This document shows, one piece after another, positions 30,830-39,648 of a stretch of DNA of 64,000 bases (its first letter is position 1; each line of letters opens with the position of its first letter). The stretch comes from Litchfieldia salsa (GTDB taxonomy: Bacteria; Bacillota; Bacilli; Bacillales; Bacillaceae_L), in the NCBI RefSeq assembly GCF_900104555.1, contig NZ_FNJU01000014.1, positions 1 through 64,000 on the forward strand. The letters are read 5' to 3'. The translations under genes were made by a program, and so were the position numbers. The notes under the pieces were generated by a model. The model was given only the letters and a program-made list of their open reading frames with translations, did not search any database and had not been told where the DNA came from.

Positions 30830-31369
30830 TCTACTTTAGGGAAAGGTAATTTATCCGGAGTTTAAAGAATTGTAGATCAGTTGAAGGATTAGTTTTTTCA
30901 ACAACAGTTTTACGCTCAACCATTTTGATAGTGACAGGTTTAATTATGTAAAAGTGATATTAGATGGTTCTAAGATTTATGTACATACTCATTTTGAAGA
31001 GTAAAAAAAGAATATGATTTAAGTTCATTATCTAAAAGGAATGTAAAAACATTATGTCCTTACGCAATTGAATAAAGAAAGGTAAAATCTTGTTAAATAT
31101 ATTACACACTCTAGCCTTACAGTGGCATGATTTAATTTTCTTTTGCTGTACAAGGATACCAATCAATATAAAATAAATTTCTATAACCGAGTACAATATT
31201 ACAGAAGACCATAAGCCTACGGTAAAAATAAGGAGGAATAGTCTGTTTCATTTCCAATCCCTGAATTCTATATTTAGCAATCCGTTAACATCAAGTTGTA
31301 AATTACTCGACAACTGCTGGTGAAAAACGGAGGATAGGATGCGTTTTTTGTGGCCTGTAATCATGATAG
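30830..31369. other. gene-free, decayed stretch
   Basis: No intact gene. About 31090-31130 contains GTTAAATATATTACACACTCTAGCC, which matches in part the right end of the repeat family at 31370, 35037 and 36309. Otherwise only AT-rich sequence with many stops. Confidence 0.35.
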
Positions 31370-31520
31370 TAAATGCTAACATTTTGCTAACGCAATCCAG
31401 TGAAAAATCGTAAATTCACGTTAAGATGTTACATACAAAATTTAACAAAACCTTAATTTTTAGCATTCTAAGCACACCATGTTAAAGATATTACACACTC
31501 TCGCCTTAGGGGCGGCATGA
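31370..31520. repeat. dispersed ~150-bp repeat R, copy 1
   Basis: Begins AATGCTAACATTTTGCTAAC and contains GTTAAGATGTTACATAC, AACAAAACCTT, a GCAC block, GTTAAAGATATTACACACTCTC and AGGGGCGGCA. The same blocks in the same order occur at 35037 and 36309. The opening direct repeat GCTAACATT is also present next to the decayed integrase at 13751-13771. Probably the end of an integrase-bearing element. Confidence 0.6.
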
Positions 31521-31612
31521 TGTAAGGCTTTTAAGCCAAGTATCTGAAAAATAGTTAAAGCTATTTTTCGCCCATTCCTGAGAACTAGTTACGTATGATT
31601 TATTTCCAAAGT

Positions 31613-31737
31613 ATAGACTACTTCCTAATTTTTAGGAGGTAGTCTTTTTGTTGTTGAAATTTGCATTTCAAGATTTCTTAGACGATAGGCGTTTTAAAAA
31701 CACGACTGAGGACAATATAAGAAATTATCAAACGATT
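31613..31737 (+). pseudogene. integrase 5' leader hairpin and N-terminal fragment
   Basis: AGACTACTTCC and GGAGGTAGTCT form a hairpin whose right arm contains the ribosome site AGGAGGT. TTG at 31645 or 31648 then opens LLKFAFQDFLDDRRFKNTT and DNIRNYQ, the start of a core-binding domain of Bacillus tyrosine integrases. The similarity stops near 31737. Only ~30 codons remain. Confidence 0.5.
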
Positions 31738-31936
31738 ATCCTTCTCTTTTTCCACCTTCCTTTCTTAATACGTAGCGCTTCTTTTCAACTGTTGTGTTCC
31801 CTTGGCTACAAGTCCATTCGTCGGAATCTTTGTTATAGGAAAACTGAATTTCATCAATTCTATACACTAAGGCACTAATCGGAAGGGGATACGGTGTATT
31901 AAGTGTGTCGATACAATCCAAACTGGCTGCAATAAT
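31736..31936 (-). pseudogene. possible transposase fragment
   Basis: Minus-strand open piece reading ALVYRIDEIQFSYNKDSDEW, then TCSQGN and a Lys/Arg-rich end. The pattern F-x-Y-x-x-x-x-D-x-x-x-C-x-x-G-x is that of the middle of IS1182-type transposases. It has no start and stops where the integrase fragment ends, so the two relics abut. Confidence 0.35.
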
Positions 31937-32156
31937 ATAAAGAGGATAGCAGCATTAGTATCCTAGTAAAGAAAGGATATCAACAATAGGATCCTCTCTT
32001 TTAGTAGACTTTTTGAAATAAATAAGATATTTCTCTAATTCGGAATGAGATTTTCAAGAATCTCATAAAAAGGGCATGAAAAAAGCAGGGTTTTTCACTG
32101 GTCTCGAACCGGCTCTTTGTTTCCCAATTTACCCCATTCAACTATTCCATTTTCTG

Positions 32157-32184
32157 TGTTATAGTTCAATATTGAACTATAACA
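32157..32184. promoter_or_regulatory. 28-bp perfect palindrome before yfmM
   Basis: Both halves of the 28 bases match: TGTTATAGTTCAAT followed directly by its complement. A TATAAT lies 17 bases downstream (32201-32206). With no T run it is more likely an operator than a terminator; no regulator gene is next to it. Confidence 0.55.
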
Positions 32185-32256
32185 ATCAGATGAACGATTT
32201 TATAATTATTTCCTAAACTAAACAAAATAAAATGAAATTTAAATGAGGTTAAATAT

Positions 32257-33813
32257 ATGAGTGTATTAACGGTTACAGACCTAAACCACGGATTTGGCGA
32301 TCGTACAATCTTTGATAATGTTTCCTTCCGCTTGTTAAAAGGTGAACATATAGCTTTAATTGGGGCAAACGGCGAAGGTAAATCTACGTTTATGAATATC
32401 ATTACAGGGCAACTTCAGCCTGACGAGGGAAAAATAGAGTGGTCAAAGCATCAACGAGTCGGTTATCTTGATCAACATACGGTTTTACAAAAGGGAATAT
32501 CAATCCGTGACGTATTAAAAACCGCTTTTCAATATCTCTTTGACGTTGAAACGAATATTAATACCATTTATGAAAAGATCTCAAACGTTACACCTGAAGA
32601 AATGGAAAAGTTGTTAGAGGAAGTTGGTACATTACAAGACATATTAACAAATAATGATTTCTATATTATTGATTCTAAGGTAGAAGAAGTGGCACGTGGT
32701 CTTGGACTTGATGGTATAGGATTAGAAAAAGATGTTCATGATTTAAGCGGTGGGCAACGAACGAAGGTTTTATTAGCCAAGCTTTTACTTGAGAAACCAG
32801 ATATTCTTCTTTTAGATGAACCCACAAACTATTTAGACGAACAACACATTGAGTGGTTAAGACGATACCTGCAAGAATACGATAATGCTTTTTTATTAAT
32901 TTCTCATGATATTCCATTTCTTAATAGCGTTGCAAATGTGATCTACCATTTAGAAAATCAGAAATTAAATCGCTATGTGGGTGATTACAACCATTTCCTT
33001 ATTGCCTATGAAGCTAAAAAAATACAAGTTGAAGCTGCCTTTAAGAGACAACAATCAGAAATTGCTAGTTTAAAAGATTTTGTAGCCCGTAATAAGGCAA
33101 GGGCATCTACCAGCAGCCTTGCTATGTCGAGACAGAAAAAACTCGATAAAATGGATATTATTGAAATAGCACAGGAACGACCAAAACCTGATTTCAACTT
33201 TAAAGAAGCAAGAACCTCAGGTAAATTAATTGTTGAGACGAAAGAATTGGTCATTGGGTACGATGAGCCACTATCAAAGCCGTTAAATCTTTATATAGAG
33301 CGTGGACAAAAAGTGGCATTAGTTGGAGCGAATGGGATTGGTAAGACTACACTCCTTCGAAGCATCCTCGGAGAAATAAGATCTCTTTCTGGTTCAATTG
33401 AACGCGGTGAACATCAGAATATTGGGTATTTTGAACAAGAAGTTAAAACGGAAAATCAAAACACGTGCATAGAAGAAATATCGAATACGTTTCCTCAGTT
33501 AAGCCAAGGACAGGTACGCGCTGCTCTTGCGAGATGTGGGTTAACTAGAAAACATATTGAAAGTAAAATATCCGTATTAAGTGGTGGAGAGCAAGCGAAA
33601 GTCCGGTTATGTAAGCTCCTTAACGAAGAAAGCAATATCCTTGTTTTTGATGAGCCAACCAACCATTTGGATAAAGATGCAAAAGCTGAGCTAAAACGAG
33701 CTTTGAAATCGTATAAGGGAAGCATGGTCCTTATCTCTCATGAACCTGATTTTTACCAAGACGTGGTAACAGATATTTGGGACGTAGAATCATGGACAAC
33801 GAAAGCCATCTAA
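32257..33813 (+). CDS. yfmM: ABC-F family ATPase YfmM
   Basis: 518 residues, two ATP-binding domains, no membrane spans. Domain 1: GANGEGKSTFMN, LSGGQRTKVLLA, ILLLDEPTNYLD. Linker near residue 265-310 with ARASTSSLAMSRQKKLDKMD. Domain 2: GANGIGKTTLLR, LSGGEQAKVRLC, ILVFDEPTNHLD. Start and overall sequence (VTDLNHGFGDRTIFDNVSFR) match B. subtilis YfmM (519 residues). The arrangement resembles ribosome-acting ABC-F proteins, but drug resistance cannot be inferred. It has a palindrome upstream and its own terminator. Confidence 0.93.
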   Translation: MSVLTVTDLNHGFGDRTIFDNVSFRLLKGEHIALIGANGEGKSTFMNIITGQLQPDEGKIEWSKHQRVGYLDQHTVLQKGISIRDVLKTAFQYLFDVETNINTIYEKISNVTPEEMEKLLEEVGTLQDILTNNDFYIIDSKVEEVARGLGLDGIGLEKDVHDLSGGQRTKVLLAKLLLEKPDILLLDEPTNYLDEQHIEWLRRYLQEYDNAFLLISHDIPFLNSVANVIYHLENQKLNRYVGDYNHFLIAYEAKKIQVEAAFKRQQSEIASLKDFVARNKARASTSSLAMSRQKKLDKMDIIEIAQERPKPDFNFKEARTSGKLIVETKELVIGYDEPLSKPLNLYIERGQKVALVGANGIGKTTLLRSILGEIRSLSGSIERGEHQNIGYFEQEVKTENQNTCIEEISNTFPQLSQGQVRAALARCGLTRKHIESKISVLSGGEQAKVRLCKLLNEESNILVFDEPTNHLDKDAKAELKRALKSYKGSMVLISHEPDFYQDVVTDIWDVESWTTKAI

Positions 33814-33865
33814 ACTTGAACGATCCGAGTAGGAGTCGCCATTTCTGACTATCCATATGAATAGT

Positions 33866-33904
33866 AAAAAAGGAGAGCCGATCATGATTACTCTCCTTTT
33901 TTTC
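33866..33904 (+). terminator. yfmM terminator
   Basis: AAAAAAGGAGAG and CTCTCCTTTTTT pair around a 13-base loop. A short open frame over this hairpin (33857-34249) is therefore not counted as a gene. Confidence 0.85.
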
Positions 33905-34189
33905 TTATATTTTTATAAATCTTCTCATCAAGAGTATAAGTGTATTATTTTCTCAACAACTTCTGAAACTCCTCTTACTTATTTAAATGACATAAATCAA
34001 ATATTATTAAATTATAATTTAAATAGTACACTATTATATCATTGTGTTTGCGATCACCACCCAAGCCATGTGGAGTGTGTGAACAATCCAAATCTCTTCA
34101 ATACAAGTGTTGCAGTTGGATTGATTAACTTCCTGCTCGAAGTAGCCAATGTGTTGTACTTACTGCGTTCAACTTTACCTGAAAAAGGA

Positions 34190-34744
34190 TCAATTAAGCC
34201 AAGAATGCTTTTTAAAATAGTAGTAAAAGTAAATCCTCGTTTGATATAGATCACTAGCTATAATTGTTTTGTTAGGTTTGCGGTTTGGTATGGCAAATGT
34301 ATGTGAAATGACAATAGATTCTTTGGTTAGCTGCTCATGAAATTGTTTTTCTAAACGAGTCATGGCATCAGGATACAAGTAACAAACGATTAAGTAATAA
34401 TTTGACAAATCGATTTCATAAAAATTTTTTCGTGAAACAATCAGATTGTTTTGAGAGAATAAAAATTTTTTAATGACCATAAATGTGTATGGTATGAGTG
34501 AATTTTCAAAAGCTGTAATCGTTGCATTAGGATATTTATTTGTAAGTTGAAAAGCTAATGTTCCCCATCCTGCACCAAGCTCGGCAATTTGAGTTACAGA
34601 ATGAGAAGGGAGATTAACAACCAAAACCTTCTTAACTTTTGGAGACGTCGGCATAGGTGAAATCCCATTTTTTATGGTCGAATATACAATGGAAAGAAAT
34701 GCAAAAAACACTATAGAAAAAACAATGATAGAAAGTATAAACAT
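34190..34744 (-). CDS. membrane-anchored class I SAM methyltransferase
   Basis: About 184 residues. One N-terminal hydrophobic helix (residues 2-22) is followed by a Rossmann-type domain whose SAM motif I reads AELGAGWGTLAFQL, then ITAFENS (acidic end of strand 2) and YYLIVCYLYPD (motif IV region). It recalls small lipid or cell-envelope methyltransferases; the substrate is unknown. ATG at 34744 has AGGGG upstream; a longer start at 34768 lacks one. The gene is monocistronic and read against its neighbours. Confidence 0.75.
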   Translation of the reverse strand: MFILSIIVFSIVFFAFLSIVYSTIKNGISPMPTSPKVKKVLVVNLPSHSVTQIAELGAGWGTLAFQLTNKYPNATITAFENSLIPYTFMVIKKFLFSQNNLIVSRKNFYEIDLSNYYLIVCYLYPDAMTRLEKQFHEQLTKESIVISHTFAIPNRKPNKTIIASDLYQTRIYFYYYFKKHSWLN

Positions 34745-34768
34745 GATAACCCCTAGTTTTTCTCTCAT

Positions 34769-35036
34769 TGTACCAAATGGTCATGGAAAAGTATAACAAT
34801 CAAAAATCCCCCAAAATTTTAGCATTATATAGTGTCGAAGAGGACTATCCAAAGTTTATGAAAATTGCCTGGTCCTAACCAATATCTATAAAAGAAACAT
34901 TAACCTATTTAAAAACTCAGTAGGGTTACTTTTTTTTTGATTGTGTAAAACCAACTAACATCCCATGTGTTGTCAAATGCGCTCTGGACAAGTTGAGTAT
35001 GAAAACAACATTTCAAATTATATCTGTTTGAAGTTG
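34769..35036. other. gene-free stretch with terminator-like stem
   Basis: TTAACCTA (34904-34911) and TAGGGTTA with a T tract to about 34939 may form a weak terminator. Nothing else is recognised. Confidence 0.35.
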
Positions 35037-35175
35037 CTAACATTTTAATCCAGTGAAAAACAATAAGACCATGTTAAAGATGTTACAGACAGAAATTAAC
35101 AATACTTGATATATCGCACTTTTAGCATACAGAGTTAAGGGAATTACACACTCTCTCTCGAGGGGCTAGCAGTGC
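35037..35175. repeat. dispersed ~150-bp repeat R, copy 2
   Basis: TTGCTAACATTTTAATCCAGTG start, then CATGTTAAAGATGTTACAGAC, GCACTTTTAGCATAC and GAATTACACACTCTC, the same order as the copies at 31370 and 36309. It ends in CTCGAGGGGCTAGC, a piece also found in the long-hairpin repeat. An integrase-end hairpin lies 100 bases to the right. Confidence 0.6.
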
Positions 35176-35276
35176 GCCTTTGCCACGTAAGAGGGTGTGA
35201 AGAGCCCGGAGTTTTTAGGAGTTAAGGATAGACATGCCCCAAACCCTTGATATATAAGGAGATTTGATTGATAATA

Positions 35277-35319
35277 GAGGCTTCTCATAAGTTGACTAAA
35301 CTTGTGGGAAGCCTCTTTT
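35277..35319. repeat. integrase 3'-end hairpin scar
   Basis: GAGGCTTC ... GAAGCCTC stem-loop followed by TTTTG. Read on the minus strand it encodes EASHKFSQLMRSL, the conserved C-terminal end of Bacillus tyrosine integrases. May act as a terminator in either direction. Confidence 0.65.
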
Positions 35320-35474
35320 GTATTTCTGTGGGGATCCTAATTTCAAAACTTTTTTTCCAACAATTTCCCAGACATCACTGTGACTTAGCTTCGCTAAAAG
35401 ATTGTATATCAAGTGACAGTCGCATCTGTAAACGATAAAATAAATGTACTGTGACAGAAAGGAATAGAAGTTAT

Positions 35475-36284
35475 ATGTCAAATCAGACTAAAACTGTAAT
35501 ATCAGCTGCTGTAAACAGTCAGAGGTTTAACCACTTTATAACAGCACTTATTATTTTCAATTCAATCTTAATCGGATTAGAAACTTATCCATCAATTTAC
35601 CTTCCGAATAAGAATGTTTTCTTTATTCTCGATCTTATTATTTTATTTATTTTTACGATCGAGATTATCTTGAAAATTTTTGTTGATGGAAAGCATTTTT
35701 TTAAAAATGGATGGAATATTTTTGACTTCTCTATAATTGCTGGAAGTATCATATTATATAACACACCATTTGTTGGTGTATTACGTATTTTCCGAGTTCT
35801 AAGAGCATTACGGACAATCACATCAGTCCCTTCTTTAAGAAGGATTGTAAGTGCTTTGTTCATGGCGATTCCAACAATTGGAAGTGTTATTTTGTTAATG
35901 TTCATTATTTTTTATGTTTATGCTGTCATTGGTACTGCTTTCTTTTCGGAAATTGAACCTGAATATTTCGGGAGTTTGGAGCTTACTTTTATAACTTTGT
36001 TTCAAATCTTCACACTTGAATCATGGGCAAGTGGGGTATTTCGCCCGATTTTCGCTGAAATTCAGTGGTCCTGGCTCTATTTCGTATCTTTTATAATTAT
36101 TGCAACATTTATTATGATTAATTTAATAGTTGGGGAAATTGTAAATAACGCACAGAAGATTTCAGAAGAAGTTGAAAAAGATACAAGTGAAATAAAAGAT
36201 GATACGGTTGAAATCAAAGAGTTAAGAAAAGAAGTGAAGGAATTAAAGGACTTGTTAAAACAGCATGTACTAAAAGGTGAATAA
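35475..36284 (+). CDS. voltage-gated sodium channel, NaChBac type
   Basis: 269 residues forming a single six-span channel subunit; four assemble into a pore. S4 carries arginines every third residue (VLRIFRVLRALRTIT, then SLRR). The selectivity filter is TLESWAS, identical to Bacillus halodurans NaChBac, inside FQIFTLESWASGVFRPIFAE. A C-terminal acidic neck and coiled coil (ELRKEVKELKDLLKQ) follows. The start is ATG 35475 behind AAAGGA; a GTG at 35451 is in frame but poorly placed. The family supports sodium-dependent motility and pH control in alkaliphilic or marine bacilli. Confidence 0.92.
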   Translation: MSNQTKTVISAAVNSQRFNHFITALIIFNSILIGLETYPSIYLPNKNVFFILDLIILFIFTIEIILKIFVDGKHFFKNGWNIFDFSIIAGSIILYNTPFVGVLRIFRVLRALRTITSVPSLRRIVSALFMAIPTIGSVILLMFIIFYVYAVIGTAFFSEIEPEYFGSLELTFITLFQIFTLESWASGVFRPIFAEIQWSWLYFVSFIIIATFIMINLIVGEIVNNAQKISEEVEKDTSEIKDDTVEIKELRKEVKELKDLLKQHVLKGE

Positions 36285-36308
36285 ATAAATAGTTACTTGC
36301 ACGTCTAT

Positions 36309-36460
36309 AGTTGACATTTAGCTAACACACCCCTATGAAAAAAATAAGACCCCGTTTAAGATGTTACATACAAAGTTTGGAAAAACCTTGATAAATTGCA
36401 CTTTCCACACGCGAAATGAAAGATATTAAACACTCTCACCATAGGGGTGGCAGATGAATT
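36309..36460. repeat. dispersed ~150-bp repeat R, copy 3
   Basis: TAGCTAACACACC start, then CGTTTAAGATGTTACATACAA, AAAAACCTTGATAAATTGCAC, GAAAGATATTAAACACTCTC and TAGGGGTGGCA. Same order of blocks as at 31370 and 35037. An integrase-end hairpin lies 115 bases to the right, as for copy 2. Confidence 0.6.
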
Positions 36461-36573
36461 AACACTTTAAAAACTAAATATATCAACGTCTATAGTGATA
36501 ATATGCATTTTTGACTTCGGCATTTTCTAGTTGCTATAAACAAGGAAAACCAAGCAAGAATAGTTAACTATAA

Positions 36574-36620
36574 GAGAAGGTCTTTCATCAGTTTCCTGAA
36601 CTGTTGGAAGGCCTTTTCTT
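36574..36620. repeat. integrase 3'-end hairpin scar
   Basis: GAGAAGGTCTTTC ... GGAAGGCCTTTTC stem-loop. The minus strand reads KAFQQFRKLMKDL, a diverged form of the integrase C-terminal segment EASQKFSELMRSL. Confidence 0.5.
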
Positions 36621-36778
36621 CCATATTTAAGGTCATATGTGTATAAATATAGGCATCGGGCCTAGCTTTTAAATTTACTGGATCTGAGCTAAAATGATTT
36701 AATAAATAAACAGTTTGACTTATTTTTGGTATAGTATAGATAAAGCTTGTTTAATAATGCAACAGAAGGTGATGTTAA

Positions 36779-38539
36779 GTGAGGGCATTAGCGATTGCCC
36801 CCTATGAGGGGTTAAAGGAATTAATTATAGAATTAGGACGTAGTCAAGATTTCGAGATACAAGTGGAGGTTGGTGATTTAGAAAAAGGAGTTGAACTCGC
36901 CAGTCGCGCAGCAGATCAGGGGTTCGATATTATTATTAGCCGTGGAGGAACTGCAGAACTCATCCAAAAGAAAATATCCATTCCTGTTATTGAAATTGAA
37001 GTTTCCGGATATGATATGCTCCGAGTGTTAACCCTTGTAAGAGATTATCCTGGTAAGGCCGCTATTGTTGGTTTTCCACCAATATCAGAAGGAGCAGCAA
37101 CCGTTTGTCAATTACTTGAAATTGATATTTCCACCTATGTTATTTCAAAGGAGGAGGAAGTAAAACCTACTTTAAAACAGTTGCTTGAAGCGGGATATGA
37201 ATTCATTATTGGTGATGTAATTACAGTGAAGGAAGCGGAAAACCTTGGATTAAATGGAGTATTAGTTACTTCTGGAAAAGAAAGCATCCTAAAGGCTTTT
37301 CAAAATGCTAAGAAAATACACAATTATTTTTCCAGGCTTAGAAGAAAGTTATCGATTGCACAACAAATTCTTCAAGAAGAAGAAGAAGGTTTTGTAGTGT
37401 TTGATACAAGATTCAATATTGTCTACTCCAATACATTCTTCACTGAACAATTGAATAAAACCTTTAAGGATTCAATCATAATTGAAGACGTAGTGACAGA
37501 AATTATTTCAAAAGGTAAATATACTTCTATAATTGAAAACAACAACATCTTTTGGAAGGTAAAGGGGACTAAATTACAAGGATATGAAATATCACTAGTT
37601 TTGTTTCGGTTACAAAGAGTGGAATCCAATCAAAGTAGGCTTTCTGAAGGTGTAAACATTATTGCTTCACTGATGAATTCCAGCCCGATCAAATCCTCTT
37701 TTATAAAAAGTGACCAGATGAAAATGGTTTTACAATCAGCCGAAAGATATAGTAAAAAGAAAGAATCAATTTGGATTAGTGGTGAAAAAGGAACAGGGAA
37801 GGAAAAATTAGCTCATTATATTCATTTTCACAGTTTTAAAGGCTCCGCTCCCCTAATGACAGTTAATTGTTCACTTTTAACTGTAGAACAGTGGAACTTG
37901 TTGTTGGGTGAAGAAGACCTGTTAGCCTCTAACGATAATGGAACTGTTTTTCTCAAAAATATCGATTCCATTTCTTTATCCAATCAGAAAGAACTGATGT
38001 CCTATCTTATGAAGAATAAACCAAAGTCCCGCATAATTGTATCATCAAGTGAGAATATTTTAACGTTGATTGAAAGCGGTACCTTTTTATATGATTTGTA
38101 TTATCTACTGGCCGAATTGCCCTTAAGTCTTCCGCCGTTATCAAAGCGAAAAGAAGATATTGATCATATCTCTCGTATTTTTATTAATGAATCAAATACA
38201 AAATATGGAAAACAAATAGCTGGTATTCGGAAAGAAGCCATTGCGGAGTTAGAGGACTATAACTGGCCGGGAAACATCACTCAATTGAAACAAGTTATAA
38301 ATGAAACTGTCCTTTTAGCAATCGGACCTTTTATTGAAAAAGAAGATATCAAATATATCTTAAATACAAAGGTAAAGGAAACGGAAATGGCTCATATGGA
38401 TCTTACGGGTACTCTAGAGGAAATCGAACAGAGAATCATCAAGCAAGTTTGGTTGGAAGAAGGTATGAATCAAACTAAAACTGCTGAAAGACTGGGGATT
38501 AATCGGACCACTTTATGGAGAAAATTAAAGGAAATATAA
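36779..38539 (+). CDS. PrpR-like AAA+ regulator without GAFTGA loop
   Basis: 586 residues. Residues 1-185 are a PrpR N-terminal sensor domain (binding-protein-like), ~195-290 a PAS-like region, and ~310-520 a degenerate AAA+ domain. The P-loop GEKGTGKEKLA is kept, but the GAFTGA loop that contacts sigma-54 is absent, and the Walker B GTVFLKNIDS has lost the DE pair. A Fis-type helix-turn-helix (MNQTKTAERLGINRTTLWRKL) closes the protein. Start GTG 36779 behind GAAGGTGAT. It most likely controls the operon downstream, whose promoter is of sigma-A type; the effector is unknown. Confidence 0.85.
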   Translation: MRALAIAPYEGLKELIIELGRSQDFEIQVEVGDLEKGVELASRAADQGFDIIISRGGTAELIQKKISIPVIEIEVSGYDMLRVLTLVRDYPGKAAIVGFPPISEGAATVCQLLEIDISTYVISKEEEVKPTLKQLLEAGYEFIIGDVITVKEAENLGLNGVLVTSGKESILKAFQNAKKIHNYFSRLRRKLSIAQQILQEEEEGFVVFDTRFNIVYSNTFFTEQLNKTFKDSIIIEDVVTEIISKGKYTSIIENNNIFWKVKGTKLQGYEISLVLFRLQRVESNQSRLSEGVNIIASLMNSSPIKSSFIKSDQMKMVLQSAERYSKKKESIWISGEKGTGKEKLAHYIHFHSFKGSAPLMTVNCSLLTVEQWNLLLGEEDLLASNDNGTVFLKNIDSISLSNQKELMSYLMKNKPKSRIIVSSSENILTLIESGTFLYDLYYLLAELPLSLPPLSKRKEDIDHISRIFINESNTKYGKQIAGIRKEAIAELEDYNWPGNITQLKQVINETVLLAIGPFIEKEDIKYILNTKVKETEMAHMDLTGTLEEIEQRIIKQVWLEEGMNQTKTAERLGINRTTLWRKLKEI

Positions 38540-38542
38540 TTA

Positions 38543-38587
38543 AAAACACCAAAACTGTTTCAAAATTAAACAGTTTTGGTGTTTTTT
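38543..38587 (+). terminator. regulator gene terminator
   Basis: AAAACACCAAAACTGTTT and its perfect complement flank a seven-base loop (18-bp stem), ending in TTTTTT. It isolates the regulator gene from the operon. Confidence 0.9.
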
Positions 38588-38608
38588 AATTTTTAAAAAA
38601 GATAATGG

Positions 38609-38657
38609 TTGTAATAATAAACATATTATTCTATAATTCTATTTGTAAGCGTTGTTA
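38609..38657 (+). promoter_or_regulatory. sigma-A promoter and cre site of acid-sugar operon
   Basis: TTGTAA (38609-38614), 17 bases, TATAAT (38632-38637). TGTAAGCGTTGTTA (38644-38657) fits the CcpA cre consensus TGWAANCGNTNWCA at all but one position and lies at the expected transcription start, where CcpA would block initiation. Catabolite repression is inferred. No sigma-54 promoter (TGGCAC-N5-TTGCW) was found here. Confidence 0.75.
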
Positions 38658-38702
38658 TAAGTGTTTAAAAAATAAACAATTAAATTAGAAAGGTGTTATC
38701 AT

Positions 38703-39602
38703 ATGGAACTAAAAGGAATCATTCCAGCTATGTTGACTCCATTAACAATGGAACAAAAAGTTAACGAATCTGTTACGAGACAATTAACGAACCATTTGCT
38801 TGATTCAGGTGTACATGGACTTTTCATTCTTGGAACAAATGGCGAATTTCACCTATTGAATAACGAGGAAAAAATAAAGGTTGCAAGGATTGTCATCGAG
38901 GAAACTAATGGAAGAGTACCTGTCATCGTTGGTACTGGAGGAAATAGTACAGAAGAAACAATTGATCTATCACAAAAAATGGAACAGCTGGGTGCGGATG
39001 CTTTATCCTTGATTACTCCTTTCTTTATATCACCAACACAGGAGGAAATGGCAGTTCATTTCGAAAGAGTAGCTGAAAGTACTTCTCTTCCAGTCCTTTT
39101 ATACAATATCCCCGCTAGAACAGGGGTTAATCTTGAACCTGAAACTGTTGCACGACTGGCTAAAGTATCAAATATTGTAGGAATTAAAGATAGTAGCGGC
39201 AGCTTTGCTAACATCGAGAATTACATATATGCAACAAAGGATGAGGACTTCTCCGTTTTTGCCGGTACAGATTCTTTAATTCTCCAAACCTTACAGGCAG
39301 GTGGAAAAGGGGCGGTTGCTGCAACAGCCAATATGATTCCGGATGTTGTGATTGCAATTTACAACAACTGGTTAGAAGGAAATATTGAAGCAGCAGAGGA
39401 AAATCAAGGGAAATTACAGCCACTTCGTGACACCTTTAAATATGGTACCTTGCCTTCTGTATTAAAGAAAGCCGTAGAACTTTATAGTGTTCCAGTAGGG
39501 CCACCAAAAATGCCTGTATCTGAGGTATCTGGAGATGCGCTAGTGAAAGTCGCAGAAATGGTGGAATTGTATAAACAACAAAAAGTAACGATTGTTAAAT
39601 AA
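38703..39602 (+). CDS. DapA-family aldolase / lyase
   Basis: 299 residues, class I (Schiff-base) aldolase of the dihydrodipicolinate synthase/N-acetylneuraminate lyase superfamily. Visible are the substrate loop LGTNGEFHLL near residue 45, YNIPARTG with the catalytic Tyr near 135, and GIKDSSG with the Schiff-base Lys near 163. True lysine-pathway DapA is unlikely in this catabolic setting; cleavage of a keto-deoxy sugar acid to pyruvate plus an aldehyde fits better. RBS GAAAGGTG precedes ATG. First gene of the operon. Confidence 0.85.
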   Translation: MELKGIIPAMLTPLTMEQKVNESVTRQLTNHLLDSGVHGLFILGTNGEFHLLNNEEKIKVARIVIEETNGRVPVIVGTGGNSTEETIDLSQKMEQLGADALSLITPFFISPTQEEMAVHFERVAESTSLPVLLYNIPARTGVNLEPETVARLAKVSNIVGIKDSSGSFANIENYIYATKDEDFSVFAGTDSLILQTLQAGGKGAVAATANMIPDVVIAIYNNWLEGNIEAAEENQGKLQPLRDTFKYGTLPSVLKKAVELYSVPVGPPKMPVSEVSGDALVKVAEMVELYKQQKVTIVK

Positions 39603-39648
39603 CGATATTTAATCAACATAAATAAATGGATAAGAAAGGTGGATGGAA

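Noticed and set aside
33857-34249. 130-codon open frame after yfmM
   Set aside because: Its first codons are the yfmM terminator hairpin and it overlaps the methyltransferase gene on the other strand.
35296-35481. 61-codon minus-strand frame beside the integrase-end hairpin
   Set aside because: It overlaps the start of the channel gene and does not read as integrase upstream of the hairpin; treated as chance.
38540-38702. Sigma-54 promoter for the acid-sugar operon
   Set aside because: No TGGCAC-N5-TTGC-like element is present; a sigma-A promoter with 17-base spacing is.
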